Assembly (NCBI RefSeq): GCF_902148855.1
Contig: NC_043963.1
Coordinates: 38,273,307-38,337,306, forward strand
Length of the DNA stretch: 64,000 nucleotides
Reading direction: 5' to 3'
DNA from: Sphaeramia orbicularis
Lineage: Eukaryota > Chordata > Actinopteri > Kurtiformes > Apogonidae
The translations under genes were made by a program, and so were the position numbers. This document shows positions 1 through 9,419 of the stretch, piece after piece. Position 1 is the stretch's first letter, and every line of letters begins with the position of its first letter. The notes beneath the pieces are model-generated. The model was not told where the DNA came from and did no database searches. It worked only from the letters and a program-made list of their open reading frames with translations.

Positions 1-3000
1 TTCTCCAGGGAACCTTTTATCGTCCGCTTTCACTCCCCTACGACCTGTAAGAGAAAATTCCACCTACTTCATTCTATGGGAAAGAAACATGATGCCTGAG
101 GATATTAAATTCCTTGAACACTTCAGTTATATTTACAGTTTTGCATCACATCACAAGGTCTTCTTTCTTATTTGGACAAAATTTGCATGGATGGATTATT
201 GTCCTTCATGTTTCTGGTGATGTTTTGTAACTGAGCAGAGATGGAAGAAATAATAAAGTACAAACACCACAATGGAGAAATACTCACTTCCGAGGAAAAT
301 CATTGAAAACATTCAAAAATACTTTAAATTACCAGCAAAAGTCAAAATACACTGTTGCCCATGAAGTTGGAATTAAGTACTTTTATCTTTTCTCTTGACA
401 ATGTGATTTATTGTTGATAGATAAAGTGTAACTGGGACTCAGTATGTAATCATTGCATGCTATTAAATGTGACTACTGATGTGTATAAGTAGGAATAAAA
501 GAGGAATGAGTCCAAAAACAAAATAATTACAACTTTATCGACTACAGTGTACATGTTAGGTAGAATGGCTCCTGTTATAAATGTATAATCTTATTGAACA
601 TTATGGTTCTTGTGGAAACTGGATTTTCCAAACAAATGGTCAAGAATATGGGTTTTTATGGTGGTTTGAGTAAAACACATAACAACTATGATATTTGATA
701 TTTGATATTTGACTTCAATTTCCTTGTGAAAATAGAAAAAGACGACTTAGATGAAAATGTGCAAGTACTTCAACAGGTAGCAACGATACATTATGGAATT
801 TCATGACATATGTTTGTAAACTTACATCCCGAAGAGACGTGAAGTTGATTTTTTGGATCACAAGCTCAAAAAGTTAAGGAAACACTGCAACAGAGAATTA
901 TTACCTCCGCCAAGGAATTTATGCTTTTGCCTGCATTGGTTTGTCTGTCTGTCTGTGTACAAGATAACTCAAAACGTTATGGATGGATTTGGATGAAAAT
1001 TTCAGGAAATGTTGATACTGGCACAAATACTGATTTGTTTTGTTTTGTCACAAATGATTACAAGTGAAATCATTTTAATTTTGTAGATTGTCAAAGTGGA
1101 TTTACTGAGTAAATGAGAGGATCAGAAAAAAGTTGATTCTGTCAGGATGATCATATAATCTTATAGAACATGATGCATTGCTGTAGATTAAACTCCCAGC
1201 AGTACATAAAGTATTTCAGATGAGCTTGACATTTAATATATACAGCAATATAATGTGACAAAGCATCAATACAGGAGTAAAATGAATAAAAAATATCACG
1301 TATATAAGGAAAAATGGCAATAGTGAGCATCGTGTAATACGTAGTACTTATGTTATTTTACTTAATGGGGTTTTGAATACTTAAATACTTGTATTGGTGT
1401 ATTTTAATGAGTGGTTTTAATACTTATACTGCTTCAGCCAATGATACTGAGTTTGAAAACCAAGAAACAGTCTGAAACAGTTTTGGATGTAAAAATATCA
1501 TAATTGTGTTGTTTTATCACAGTGATAAAAGACTTTGTTCTGATTGGTCAACACACCAGCCCTAAAACGGCCATGAAGGAGATGGATGAGCTCTACACTG
1601 TCTTCAAGGGAATTTACAAGAAGTGGAAGACTGATGTGAGTTCACCATGTTTTTATTGTCTTGGGAGCTGCTGTTTGAACTTCCTCAGATAAGCACCATG
1701 TCCGTCTGGTTCTTCCTCATACAATGATATGAATGGTTCATTTCTATTTGTTGAACTTCCCTTTTTGCTGCCTTTTATTCACCCAGAATGTGATGATCTT
1801 AGGGGACCTCAATGCTGGCTGCAGCTACGTTACTATTAAAGGTTGGAGATCTGTCAGGTTAAGAAGTGATGACAAATTTCATTGGCTGATTGGAGATGAA
1901 CAGGATACGACTGTGCGTCAGAAGACACACTGCGCTTACGACCGGTCAGTGAAGAAGCATCAGATTCATTTCATATCCTCTCTGTCTGCTGTTTTGTCAT
2001 GTCAACAACAGTTTTATGCAATGTTATGGTCACAATAACTGTTAACACACAATGTGCTGCAGTGGCAGATGTTCTCGCATCCTTTACTCAACCCAAACGT
2101 CTACCGAAAACTAAAATTATCCACTGATATAAAATGTTTAATACCTGTTGATCCACTAATCCAATCAATCCATGTAAATAATTGGTGTAAAAGGCAGTTT
2201 GGCATCTTTTCATGGTCACCAGATATGACCCATTTGGACGTTCAGGGGCTCTGTAGTGAACGTGGAAACACTGTCATCTTCTGCAGCATTGATTCACCAG
2301 TAAAACCCATGGAGTTGGATCAATGACAGTGGGTGGATACACTTGGTTTATGTTCAGTTAATGATATCTTTGCTGAAAAAGTCACTTTTTCTTCAGTTTT
2401 TTCAGATAAAATAACCCTCAACTTTATGGATGGATTAAATTTATATAGCGCTTTTCTATGAACGTATTATTCCTTCACTCTCACATTCTCCCTCTGGTGG
2501 TGGTAAACTACATCTGTAGCCACAGCTGCCCTGGGGCAGACTGACGGAAGCGTGGCTGCCACTCCGTGCCTAAGGCCCCTCCGACCACCACCGAACATTC
2601 ATACACCAGTGTGGGTAGCAGCACTGGAGACAAGGAGGGTGAAGTGTCTTGTTCAAGGACACAACAGCACATGACTGGGACAGAGCGGGATTCAAACCGC
2701 CAACCCTTTGGTTATTGGACGACCCACTCTACCATCTGAGCCATGGTCGCCCCATTAGAGCTTTAATGAAAATCTACATGATTGGTTTCCTGCGTTTTCA
2801 TCCCAAACAGAATCATTGTCCATGGACGTGAGATTATTTCCAGTATTGTACCAGATTCAGCTCAACCCTTCAACTTTAAGGAGAATTTCCATCTCACTGA
2901 GGAGGAGGTAAACTTTTTTTAAGCCTGACATCCTAAAGTCACTCTGATAATTGATTATTAATTCTGTTCTTCTGGTGAACCTTTAGGCTCTTGAAGTCAG

Positions 3001-3067
3001 TGATCATTTTCCTGTGGAAGTCGACCTGAAGCCCAACCATCGCTACCTGCTCCGTCACGAGCTGTAG
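1..3067 (+). CDS. dnase1l1: DNase I-family endonuclease, 3' part (DNase1-like 1)
   Basis: Secreted or membrane-associated Ca/Mg-dependent endonuclease of the DNase I family; the 5' exons lie outside the window. Visible coding exons: 1-46, 1523-1635, 1787-1944, 2811-2907 and 2987-3067 (stop TAG). Each junction has GT/AG and the phases agree. The joined protein reads FSREPFIVRFHSPTT, then IKDFVLIGQHTSP, GDLNAGCSY, HCAYDRIIVHG and SDHFPVEVDL. These hold the family's catalytic and metal-binding positions: His in GQHTSP, Asp and Asn in GDLNAG, Asp in YDR, Asp-His in SDHFP. They also hold the two cysteines of the structural disulfide (GCSY and HCAY). The order matches DNASE1L3/DNASE1L1 closely. I chose dnase1l1 because emerin lies downstream, as on human Xq28; a dnase1l4 or gamma-type paralogue is the alternative. 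The protein ends in RHEL with no hydrophobic tail, so the GPI-type C-terminus of mammalian DNASE1L1 is absent. A polyA signal AATAAA lies at 3133-3138. Confidence 0.85.
47..1522 (+). other. Intron of the DNase gene, with a degraded repeat
   Basis: AT-rich intron between the first two visible exons (donor gtaag, acceptor atcacag). Around 899-1060 it carries a piece of an interspersed repeat with ACCTCCGCCAAGGA, a GTCTGTCTGTCTG run and AACTCAAAACGTTATGGAT; this wording recurs widely in animal genomes, but I cannot assign the family. Nothing else in the intron looks coding. Confidence 0.6.
2053..2790 (+). mobile_element. Decayed piggyBac-like short element, split by a SINE
   Basis: Lies in the DNase intron between exons 1787-1944 and 2811-2907. 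From about 2080 to 2420 it matches the complete copy at 31035-31564, sharing for example AAAATGTTTAATA, GATCCACTAATCC, ACCCATGGAGTTGGATCAAT and ACTTTTTCTTCAGTTTT. After the SINE at 2426-2753 the match seems to resume weakly (AGAGCTTTAATGAAAATCTA). The ends are no longer clear, so both limits are approximate. Family assignment comes from the complete copy, which is flanked by TTAA. Confidence 0.6.
2426..2753 (-). mobile_element. tRNA-derived SINE (minus strand)
   Basis: Read on the minus strand it opens with a tRNA-like head: a box A-like TGGCTCAGATGGTAGAG and a box B-like GGTTTGAATCC, both RNA polymerase III promoter elements. A body follows containing CCTTGAACAAGACACTTCAC. The end is AAAAGCGCTATATAAAT and a short CCAT-type tail. 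This is the plan of fish tRNA-derived SINEs. It sits inside the piggyBac-like copy described above. The same 3' tail wording recurs near 28119-28150. Confidence 0.75.
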
Positions 3068-3675
3068 ACCAATCAGGATCATCCGCAAAAAACACTGTGC
3101 TTTTAACTAATTTAAATGTTTTTAAATGAAATAATAAATTATGCAACTGAGTATTTACTGAAAGTTATGGCTCTTTTGTAATGACTCAAATTCATCTTCA
3201 CATTCACTCTGTACTCATCTCAGTTACTTAAAACACAGACAGATAATCAGTTGTTTCTGCATGAAGCGACTGAGGAACTGCGAGTGTTTGACTGTGGGAG
3301 TTCGTGTGCATCTGAAACTAAAACCACATCAAAGCTGACATCATTTCATGAGCTCATGAAGGTACGATCTTGCACAACAGAACATACAAAACAATACTTT
3401 TAACTTAACTTTTTAGACTTAAAACCTGATTTTAATCATTTTATTTCTTAGAGCTATTGGTTGATGTGCTGTTATTTGTATTTATCTGTAAACTCAGTGA
3501 TATATAAGTTTTAATTTGTAATTTATGCACCGTCTGTTTGACAGGAAGCCATTTGCAGGCAACAACGACAGCTGAGTCTTTATTTGCGCTCTCTTCCTTT
3601 CTGAGAAATATAATTCGTGGCAGTGCATTAATGTTTTCTTCAATATAATCATCGCTTTTGCCTTTATTTGCAAGG
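3068..3675 (+). other. Short gap between the DNase gene and the acidic-protein gene
   Basis: About 600 bases separate the DNase stop codon from the next ATG. The first 70 are DNase 3' UTR with AATAAA at 3133. The rest must hold the promoter and 5' UTR of the downstream gene. A possible 5' UTR exon ends at about 3360 (CTCATGAAG followed by gtacga), and an acceptor-like TTTGACAG lies near 3544. I saw no CpG-rich box or clear TATA element. Confidence 0.4.
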
Positions 3676-6600
3676 ATGGAACAAAATTTTGCTGATCTAC
3701 TTAGCGGCGCATTTTCAGGTAAGACATTTTCATATCAAAGCATTTATTTTTCTTTAACCTGTGCTAAGATCCTGGGTTTTAAAATGATGAATCTGTTTCA
3801 GAGTCATCAGTTCCATCGTTCCTTGATGGTGCACTGGACTTTGAGAATGTAAACTTTGACGAAAAGTTTGATGAAGATGAAGTTGTCAATCAAGAAACTT
3901 CAGAGGAAGACGGAGAAGTGCGACAGGAAGCAACTAAACACAATGTTGTTTTGGAAACAAGTGACATGTCTGAAGATGAAGATGAAGATGTTGATGAAGA
4001 AGAAGAAGAAGAAGAAGAAGAAGAAGAAGAAGATGAAGATGAGGATGAAGCTGAGGATGAAGATGAAGATATAGATGACGATGAAGATGAAGATGATGAT
4101 GATGATGATGATGATGATGAGGATGATGAGGATGAGGATGATGAGGATGAAGATGAGGATGAAATTCTTGAGCTGTGTTGTGTTAAAGGTGTTGAGGAAA
4201 AAGTCCAAAGTGTTCAGTTCAGTCGGATGAATGTGGAAGAAGTGTCCCAGGAGCATTACACAAGCTCAGGTGAAGAGCTGGAGCAGATAGAGTGTGTCTC
4301 TGGAGACGATGAAGAGGTTGAAGAAGAGGACACAGGGACAGGAGGAAGACCAGGGGATTTGCTGATGTCGGTTCACTGCAGTGACGAGTTCAGAGCTGAG
4401 AATAAAGAGGACAGGAGCTTTGTTGAGGGACGACCTCTGGCCCCAGAGAGTCCTGAAAAGCCTCAAGTTAGAAACCAGGAGCAAGGTGAGAGTGAGAGTG
4501 AAGAGGAGGCGTCCAATTTTGGAAACGTCCCTGGAATAAAAGACGAGGGGATCGAGGAGGAGGAGGAGGAGGAGGAGGAGGAGGAGGAGGAGGAGGAGGA
4601 GGAAGAAGACAGAGTAGAACGGCAGGAAGACTCATCAGATTCAGAGTGTGAGGGCATGAAAATCGAAGCTGAACCGTTTCTCCATCATCCACCAGGACAC
4701 AGGCCCACTAAAGCCAGTTTGGAGTTTCCAGAGATATCTGAGCAAAATCTGCAGGATCTGATCGCTGAAGTTGACACTGAAGAATATGTTGAGAAAATGA
4801 AGGACTTCTCAGGTGAGGAGCACCAGGAGGCGGGGGAGAGCTTTGCAGATTACCCCTCAGACTTTTCCTCATGCGAATACGTAGAAGAAGGAAGAAAAAA
4901 CCAAGAAGGTATTCATCGGGCACATCTCGACCTCACATCTGAAAACAGTTCGGAAGTGAATCATGCATTAACATGGATGGGGAGTGAGGAAGAGGAAGAT
5001 GAGGGGTATCTGTACAGCAGAGACTTAGAGAGGGATGCAGATACCCTGATGAGCCTTGATTCATCAGCTATAGAAAGATGTAGGGAGGTTCAGGATGAAG
5101 AACCAACAAAAGAGTGTGATGATGAAGATGAGGGAAGTGAGAGTAACTCCTACAGCTCCAGTGATGATGAGGAGCGAGTTAGAAGGAGCGATGAGGAATT
5201 CTCAGGTGGTTTGTGTCTCCAGTTTCCTGAAAACAACAAGCAGAAGGATGACAATAAGCTCCAAAGCTGGACCACAGAGGCATTTTCCAGCTGGAGCACC
5301 TCCGACGACTACAGACCAGACCCGGCACTGTTCACCATCAACTGGGAAATAGATGTCTCAAGAACCAGCACCACGCTGTCTGAAAACCCAGATGAACCCC
5401 AAACAGATGGGACTCCTCTAGAGGGCGTCTCTACAAACAGTTACTCACAGATACAGAGGGTTGAAGCCAAAACCGTCGGCTCCTCTTCTAACCATGGATC
5501 CCTGGATGATGGTTTCTTTTTCACTGAACCTGAAACTTTGGAGACCAGCGAGTTGGGACAACTGGGAGATGACGAGTATGAAGAGGAGAGGAACTGGGAG
5601 CAGGAAAAGGAGAGGATCGACGCTTTCAACAAGTTTTACAACGACAGTGACAGTGAGAATGGACGAGAAGGTGAGTGAAGATCAGAGGAGAACACCTACA
5701 GAAAGTGAGATTTTACTTTGTTTTACTGTAACAATTAAGATAATAATGAATGGTTGCTGCCAGAACACAAATTCCATACTGTGAAAATGTGAAAAGTAGT
5801 CATGATACAGTCAAAGGGTCCCTGTCAGTGATGTTTTTGGAGCCATATTACAGCTGAATTTGTGTATATATCCAATAAAGCAACATGAAGGGGGATGAAA
5901 ATATGTAAACTGGAAAGAAACTAAAACTGTCATATCAGATAAATGTGTAAAAAGTGGAACATTTAGCTCTAACGTGATGGATTTTAAGAATAAATCAACA
6001 CTGGAGTAAAAATACTAAAATATGTATATTTACAAGTGTATGTGTGTATATAAAAAAATGTCTATAAATATATTGTTTAAAAAAAAAAAAATAGTGGCAA
6101 TAGTATGACCTTACCCAGACATATCTGTCACTGGTTAATATGTTATGTTTCAAAAAAATGTGTCAAAGCTATTTATTCATTTGTCATGAATCTAATGGGT
6201 GAAAACAGAGTCAATATAGGTAAGACAAATAAACACCCTTTAAAAGCTCAAAAAAAAACCCTAAAACTTTAATATGTCTCACCACTATCCAGTACAGGTT
6301 GTTCTTTCCGATAGAATCAATAATAAACAAGACTGTTTCATTCAAAAGTCAATTCAAAAAACACTTACTCATTCTGAAAATGCTCAGTAGATCACAAAAT
6401 AAGTTTTGATCTCCAACATTTATTAAATTATTTTGCTAAAGATTACATTAGGCAGTTGTTTTTTTTTTGTTGTTGTTGTTTTTTGCAAAATCACTAAGGT
6501 TTCTCTTCTCTAATGATTTAATCTATAGAGTATTGACAAATGTGCATCATAAACCAAGTAAGGTAATCAGATAATAATAGAATTTTTTTTTTGGAATATG

Positions 6601-7469
6601 GAAATGATACAAGCCTCCTGATTGCTACTAATTTACTTCTTTGCACAACGTAATATAGAAATGAAAATTTAAGGAAGCAGAAAATAAAAATACACACAAA
6701 AATAAGAAAAAGAAAAAAAAATTAAATAAAGTGTAAACATTTTTAAAGTCATGTATAATTGTTCTGTGATTCATCATCATCTATTTGTGCATTGTTTACA
6801 GAGAGGCAGATCAAAGTTCAGTTCTGTACAGACCCACTGTTACAAGTGATTCACTATGACTCAGACAGGTAAGTGAATTTTACTCTACAGGAGGGATTTT
6901 CTCATCTGTCAGGTAAAACCTAAACTGTGTGTGTTCCTCCTCAGTACTGACAGAGACTCACTCAGCAGTTCTTCAGATGCTGAGGAGGATCTGAGTTATG
7001 CAGAACCATCTGAGGTAAAAAAAAACAAACAAAAAAAACAAAAAAATACTTCAAGAACACATATGGGGAAAACAAACACACAGGTATGAACAGGTATGGT
7101 CTGACTTCACAGGGACAACAGGATGTTGAAGATCTCTCACAGATGGTTCAAAGTGCCTATGAGAGTCCAGAGACAAACACTGCAGAGTTCACAGAGAAGG
7201 AGCCAGAACTCAGCAAAGACACACACATCTCCACCAGGAAAAACAAGGTGTGTTTATGTGTGTGTTTTTAAGCATGTTCACTTTGAGAATGTATTCCCTG
7301 TGTGTGATTTTACTCTTCTGGCCTATGTTTTGATTTTTGTTTTTTTCTCCACTAGTGTCTCCACATACTGAAAATTATTCTGAAGATGAGTCTGGTGGTT
7401 CTGATGGGACTGCTGATGTTCTGGTTCCTCACAGACCAAGTGGACCCAGTTTCCATCTTTAAGGCCTAA
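3676..7469 (+). CDS. Very acidic, tail-anchored protein of unknown function
   Basis: Six coding exons: 3676-3718, 3802-5670, 6802-6868, 6945-7014, 7113-7247 and 7356-7469 (stop TAA). They total 2298 bases, or 765 residues, with consistent splice phases. The ATG at 3676 lies in a good context (aaggATGG) and gives MEQNFADLLSGAF. Most of residues 16-637 is one long exon of Glu/Asp/Ser-rich disordered sequence, including long Glu and Asp runs coded by GAA, GAG and GAT repeats. Exons 3 and 4 are more ordered: RQIKVQFCTDPLLQVIHYDS, then STDRDSLSSSSDAEEDLSYA, which look like a conserved motif followed by casein-kinase-2-like sites. The last exon has a hydrophobic stretch at about residues 733-753 (from LKIILKMSLVVLMGL to MFWFL), then DQVDPVSIFKA. 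That pattern fits a C-terminal anchor with the bulk of the protein in the cytosol or nucleoplasm. It lies head to tail with emd, another tail-anchored gene. I do not recognise the family and assign no function. The gene structure is well supported. Confidence 0.75.
3988..4160 (+). repeat. Coding GAA/GAT/GAG trinucleotide repeat (Glu/Asp tract)
   Basis: Nearly uninterrupted GAN codons inside exon 2 of the acidic-protein gene. A GAA run near 3994-4031 is followed by alternating GAT/GAA/GAG and a GAT run near 4096-4119. The tract encodes only Glu and Asp, apart from one Ala and a few Ile/Val. It is likely length-polymorphic, and in-frame changes would be tolerated because the unit is three bases. 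Confidence 0.9.
4552..4608 (+). repeat. Coding GAG repeat (poly-Glu)
   Basis: A run of GAG codons ending in GAAGAAGAC, in frame in exon 2 of the acidic-protein gene. It encodes about 17 consecutive glutamates. It is separate from the upstream Glu/Asp tract. Confidence 0.9.
5671..6801 (+). other. Intron of the acidic-protein gene
   Basis: AT-rich intron, donor gtgagt and acceptor gtttacag. It holds short A and T runs (for example near 6067, 6459 and 6586). I see no coding or recognisable transposon sequence. Confidence 0.7.
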
Positions 7470-8235
7470 AGGAAACAAACTGTATAATGCTGATTAAAAA
7501 TAATAATAATAATAACAAAAAAATATATACAATGCAAATTTTGACTGGCTTTGAGTGCTAAGCATTTAAATGTGTGTGCTGTTGTCTGTAATCTTCTGTG
7601 TTTAAATAAATAAAAAGCTGTACTGGTTTGTAATTGTATTACTGTATTTACAGTTCAGTAATAAAATACGTTTTGTAAATAATATACAGTAGCTTCAACA
7701 ACTAAAATAACAAATCAGTTTCTTAAAATTACTTTAGATAAGTTGTTATTCAGCAGAAATTCCATATATCCTGTAGTTTGAGCCCTTTATATGTGACAAT
7801 TCACCCACAAGCTTAAACAAGTTCTGGAATTTGAAACAGACTTTTTAAAAGAAAATTCTATATATTTGTTGGACTATCAATTATTAAATTTGTGTCTGGC
7901 TGAAAAACTTGTCAGAAGACATCAAGACCAAATAAGAGGCCGATAATAAACTCCAGGAGAATGGAAGATGTTTTATTTTTTAGCTTGGATACTGAGGTGA
8001 GTACTGTAGTTCATTGTGATTTGGTCAACGATCTGAAATCACTGACCCTGATGGTCTATTTAGAAACAGTCTAACATGGTGTGCTCTCATCTGGGCCCTT
8101 TGGCTTTTTCTTTCAAGAATGTTTTTTTGATTTAATGCAAATGTCAAACTTATTGGTAGAGCACTCTTTAAACATGTCAGGTCAAATGGCTTCTGTTTAA
8201 AGTAGTTGGAAAAGCAGCACATCCCTGTCCCTGAC

Positions 8236-8351
<116 letters not shown>

Positions 8352-8846
8352 TAAATATAGACTTAATACATTTTTTAGGAAAGGAATTCATCATATCAGT
8401 CTAATATTTTCTAACATCCCGAGAGATTCATCAGAGATCCCTGTTTTACAAAATACACAAAAATGTCCAAATCCCACTTACATCTTTCATATGATAACTT
8501 AAAACAACACTTCCTTCATCATATTCTTTAGTGTATTTTCTTGGTAACAACCATGACAACTTCCAATTAATATTTAAGAAGTGTTATCCCAAGAAAAGAT
8601 AAAGACAGTGTCTCAGAGAATAATGTTTTTGATCATCTGGTTTTCTGTACTGTATTATCTTTATTCTTAATTATCTTTTATTGTTTAATAAAGGGCTGAT
8701 CAGAGTAAAAATGAATGTTGTTTGGATCAAAAATGATATTCCTTGGAGAGCAGATCCGTACAACACTGTTTTATATCTTCTTGTAATTGCAGATAAAGAG
8801 TCCAAGATCCAAATTTCTCAAATGGATTTAACTTAAAATCTTTTTT

Positions 8847-8938
8847 CAAACAAACAAACAAACAAAAAACAAACAAACAAACAAACAAACAAACAAACAA
8901 AAAAGCAAGTTATTAAAAAAAAAAAAAAAAAAAAAAAC
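8847..8938. repeat. (CAAA)n microsatellite followed by poly(A)
   Basis: CAAA units run to about 8901. After a short spacer a run of about 22 A residues ends near 8937. It may be the relic tail of an old retroposed copy, but no body is visible upstream. Confidence 0.9.
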
Positions 8939-9094
8939 AATTTCCAAATGAATTAAATTACTGGGTTAAATCTTTATTTTTCCTTATGAGTTATGTCAGA
9001 ATTTTCATTATGTTTTATAATTTTGTTTATTTATTTAGTTTGTATTCATTTATCTGTCATGGTATGAGGAGTATTTCTAACATATTTTCGGTTT

Positions 9095-9147
9095 CGAAGA
9101 AGAAGAAGAAGAAGAAGAAGAAGAAGAAGAAGAAGAAGAAGGAGAAG
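9095..9147. repeat. (GAA)n microsatellite
   Basis: About 16 GAA units just upstream of the emd promoter, with no coding context. Confidence 0.95.
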
Positions 9148-9214
9148 CAAACGGAAATGACGTCTACACTGGCAGATGGTGCGATGGTTTTGTTTAACCC
9201 CTAAACCCATAAAA

Positions 9215-9224
9215 GGGGGCGGGG
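9215..9224 (+). promoter_or_regulatory. GC box in the probable emd promoter
   Basis: GGGGGCGGGG, the classical Sp1-type GC box, about 200 bases before the emd ATG. No TATA box is obvious. The position fits a TATA-less housekeeping promoter. Confidence 0.5.
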
Positions 9225-9419
9225 TTTTACCGTCCTTACATTCATACTCATAGTCTCCACACCGGTCGAGCCGGTTTAATAAAAACAACTGGATCTCCAG
9301 TAGGAGGAGTCACAGCTGTTGTCGTTGTTTTTAGCAACTGAAACTGAAGCTTAGCAGAAACTAAGTAGTCCTGAAACACTACAACACAGACATAGAAGCG
9401 AATAAACCCAGTCGGAATC

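Noticed and set aside
1733-2038. Independent 101-residue protein
   Set aside because: It is DNase exon 1787-1944 read through its flanking introns; the true product is spliced.
2670-2753. A tRNA gene on the minus strand
   Set aside because: Box A and box B are present, but the cloverleaf is degraded and it forms the head of a SINE.
3900-4256. Minus-strand open frame of Ile/Phe/Leu-rich sequence
   Set aside because: It is the antisense of the acidic GAN-repeat exon; low-complexity coding repeats open frames on both strands.
4463-4692. Minus-strand poly-Ser and poly-Pro frames
   Set aside because: Antisense of the GAG repeat encoding poly-Glu; no splice or family support.
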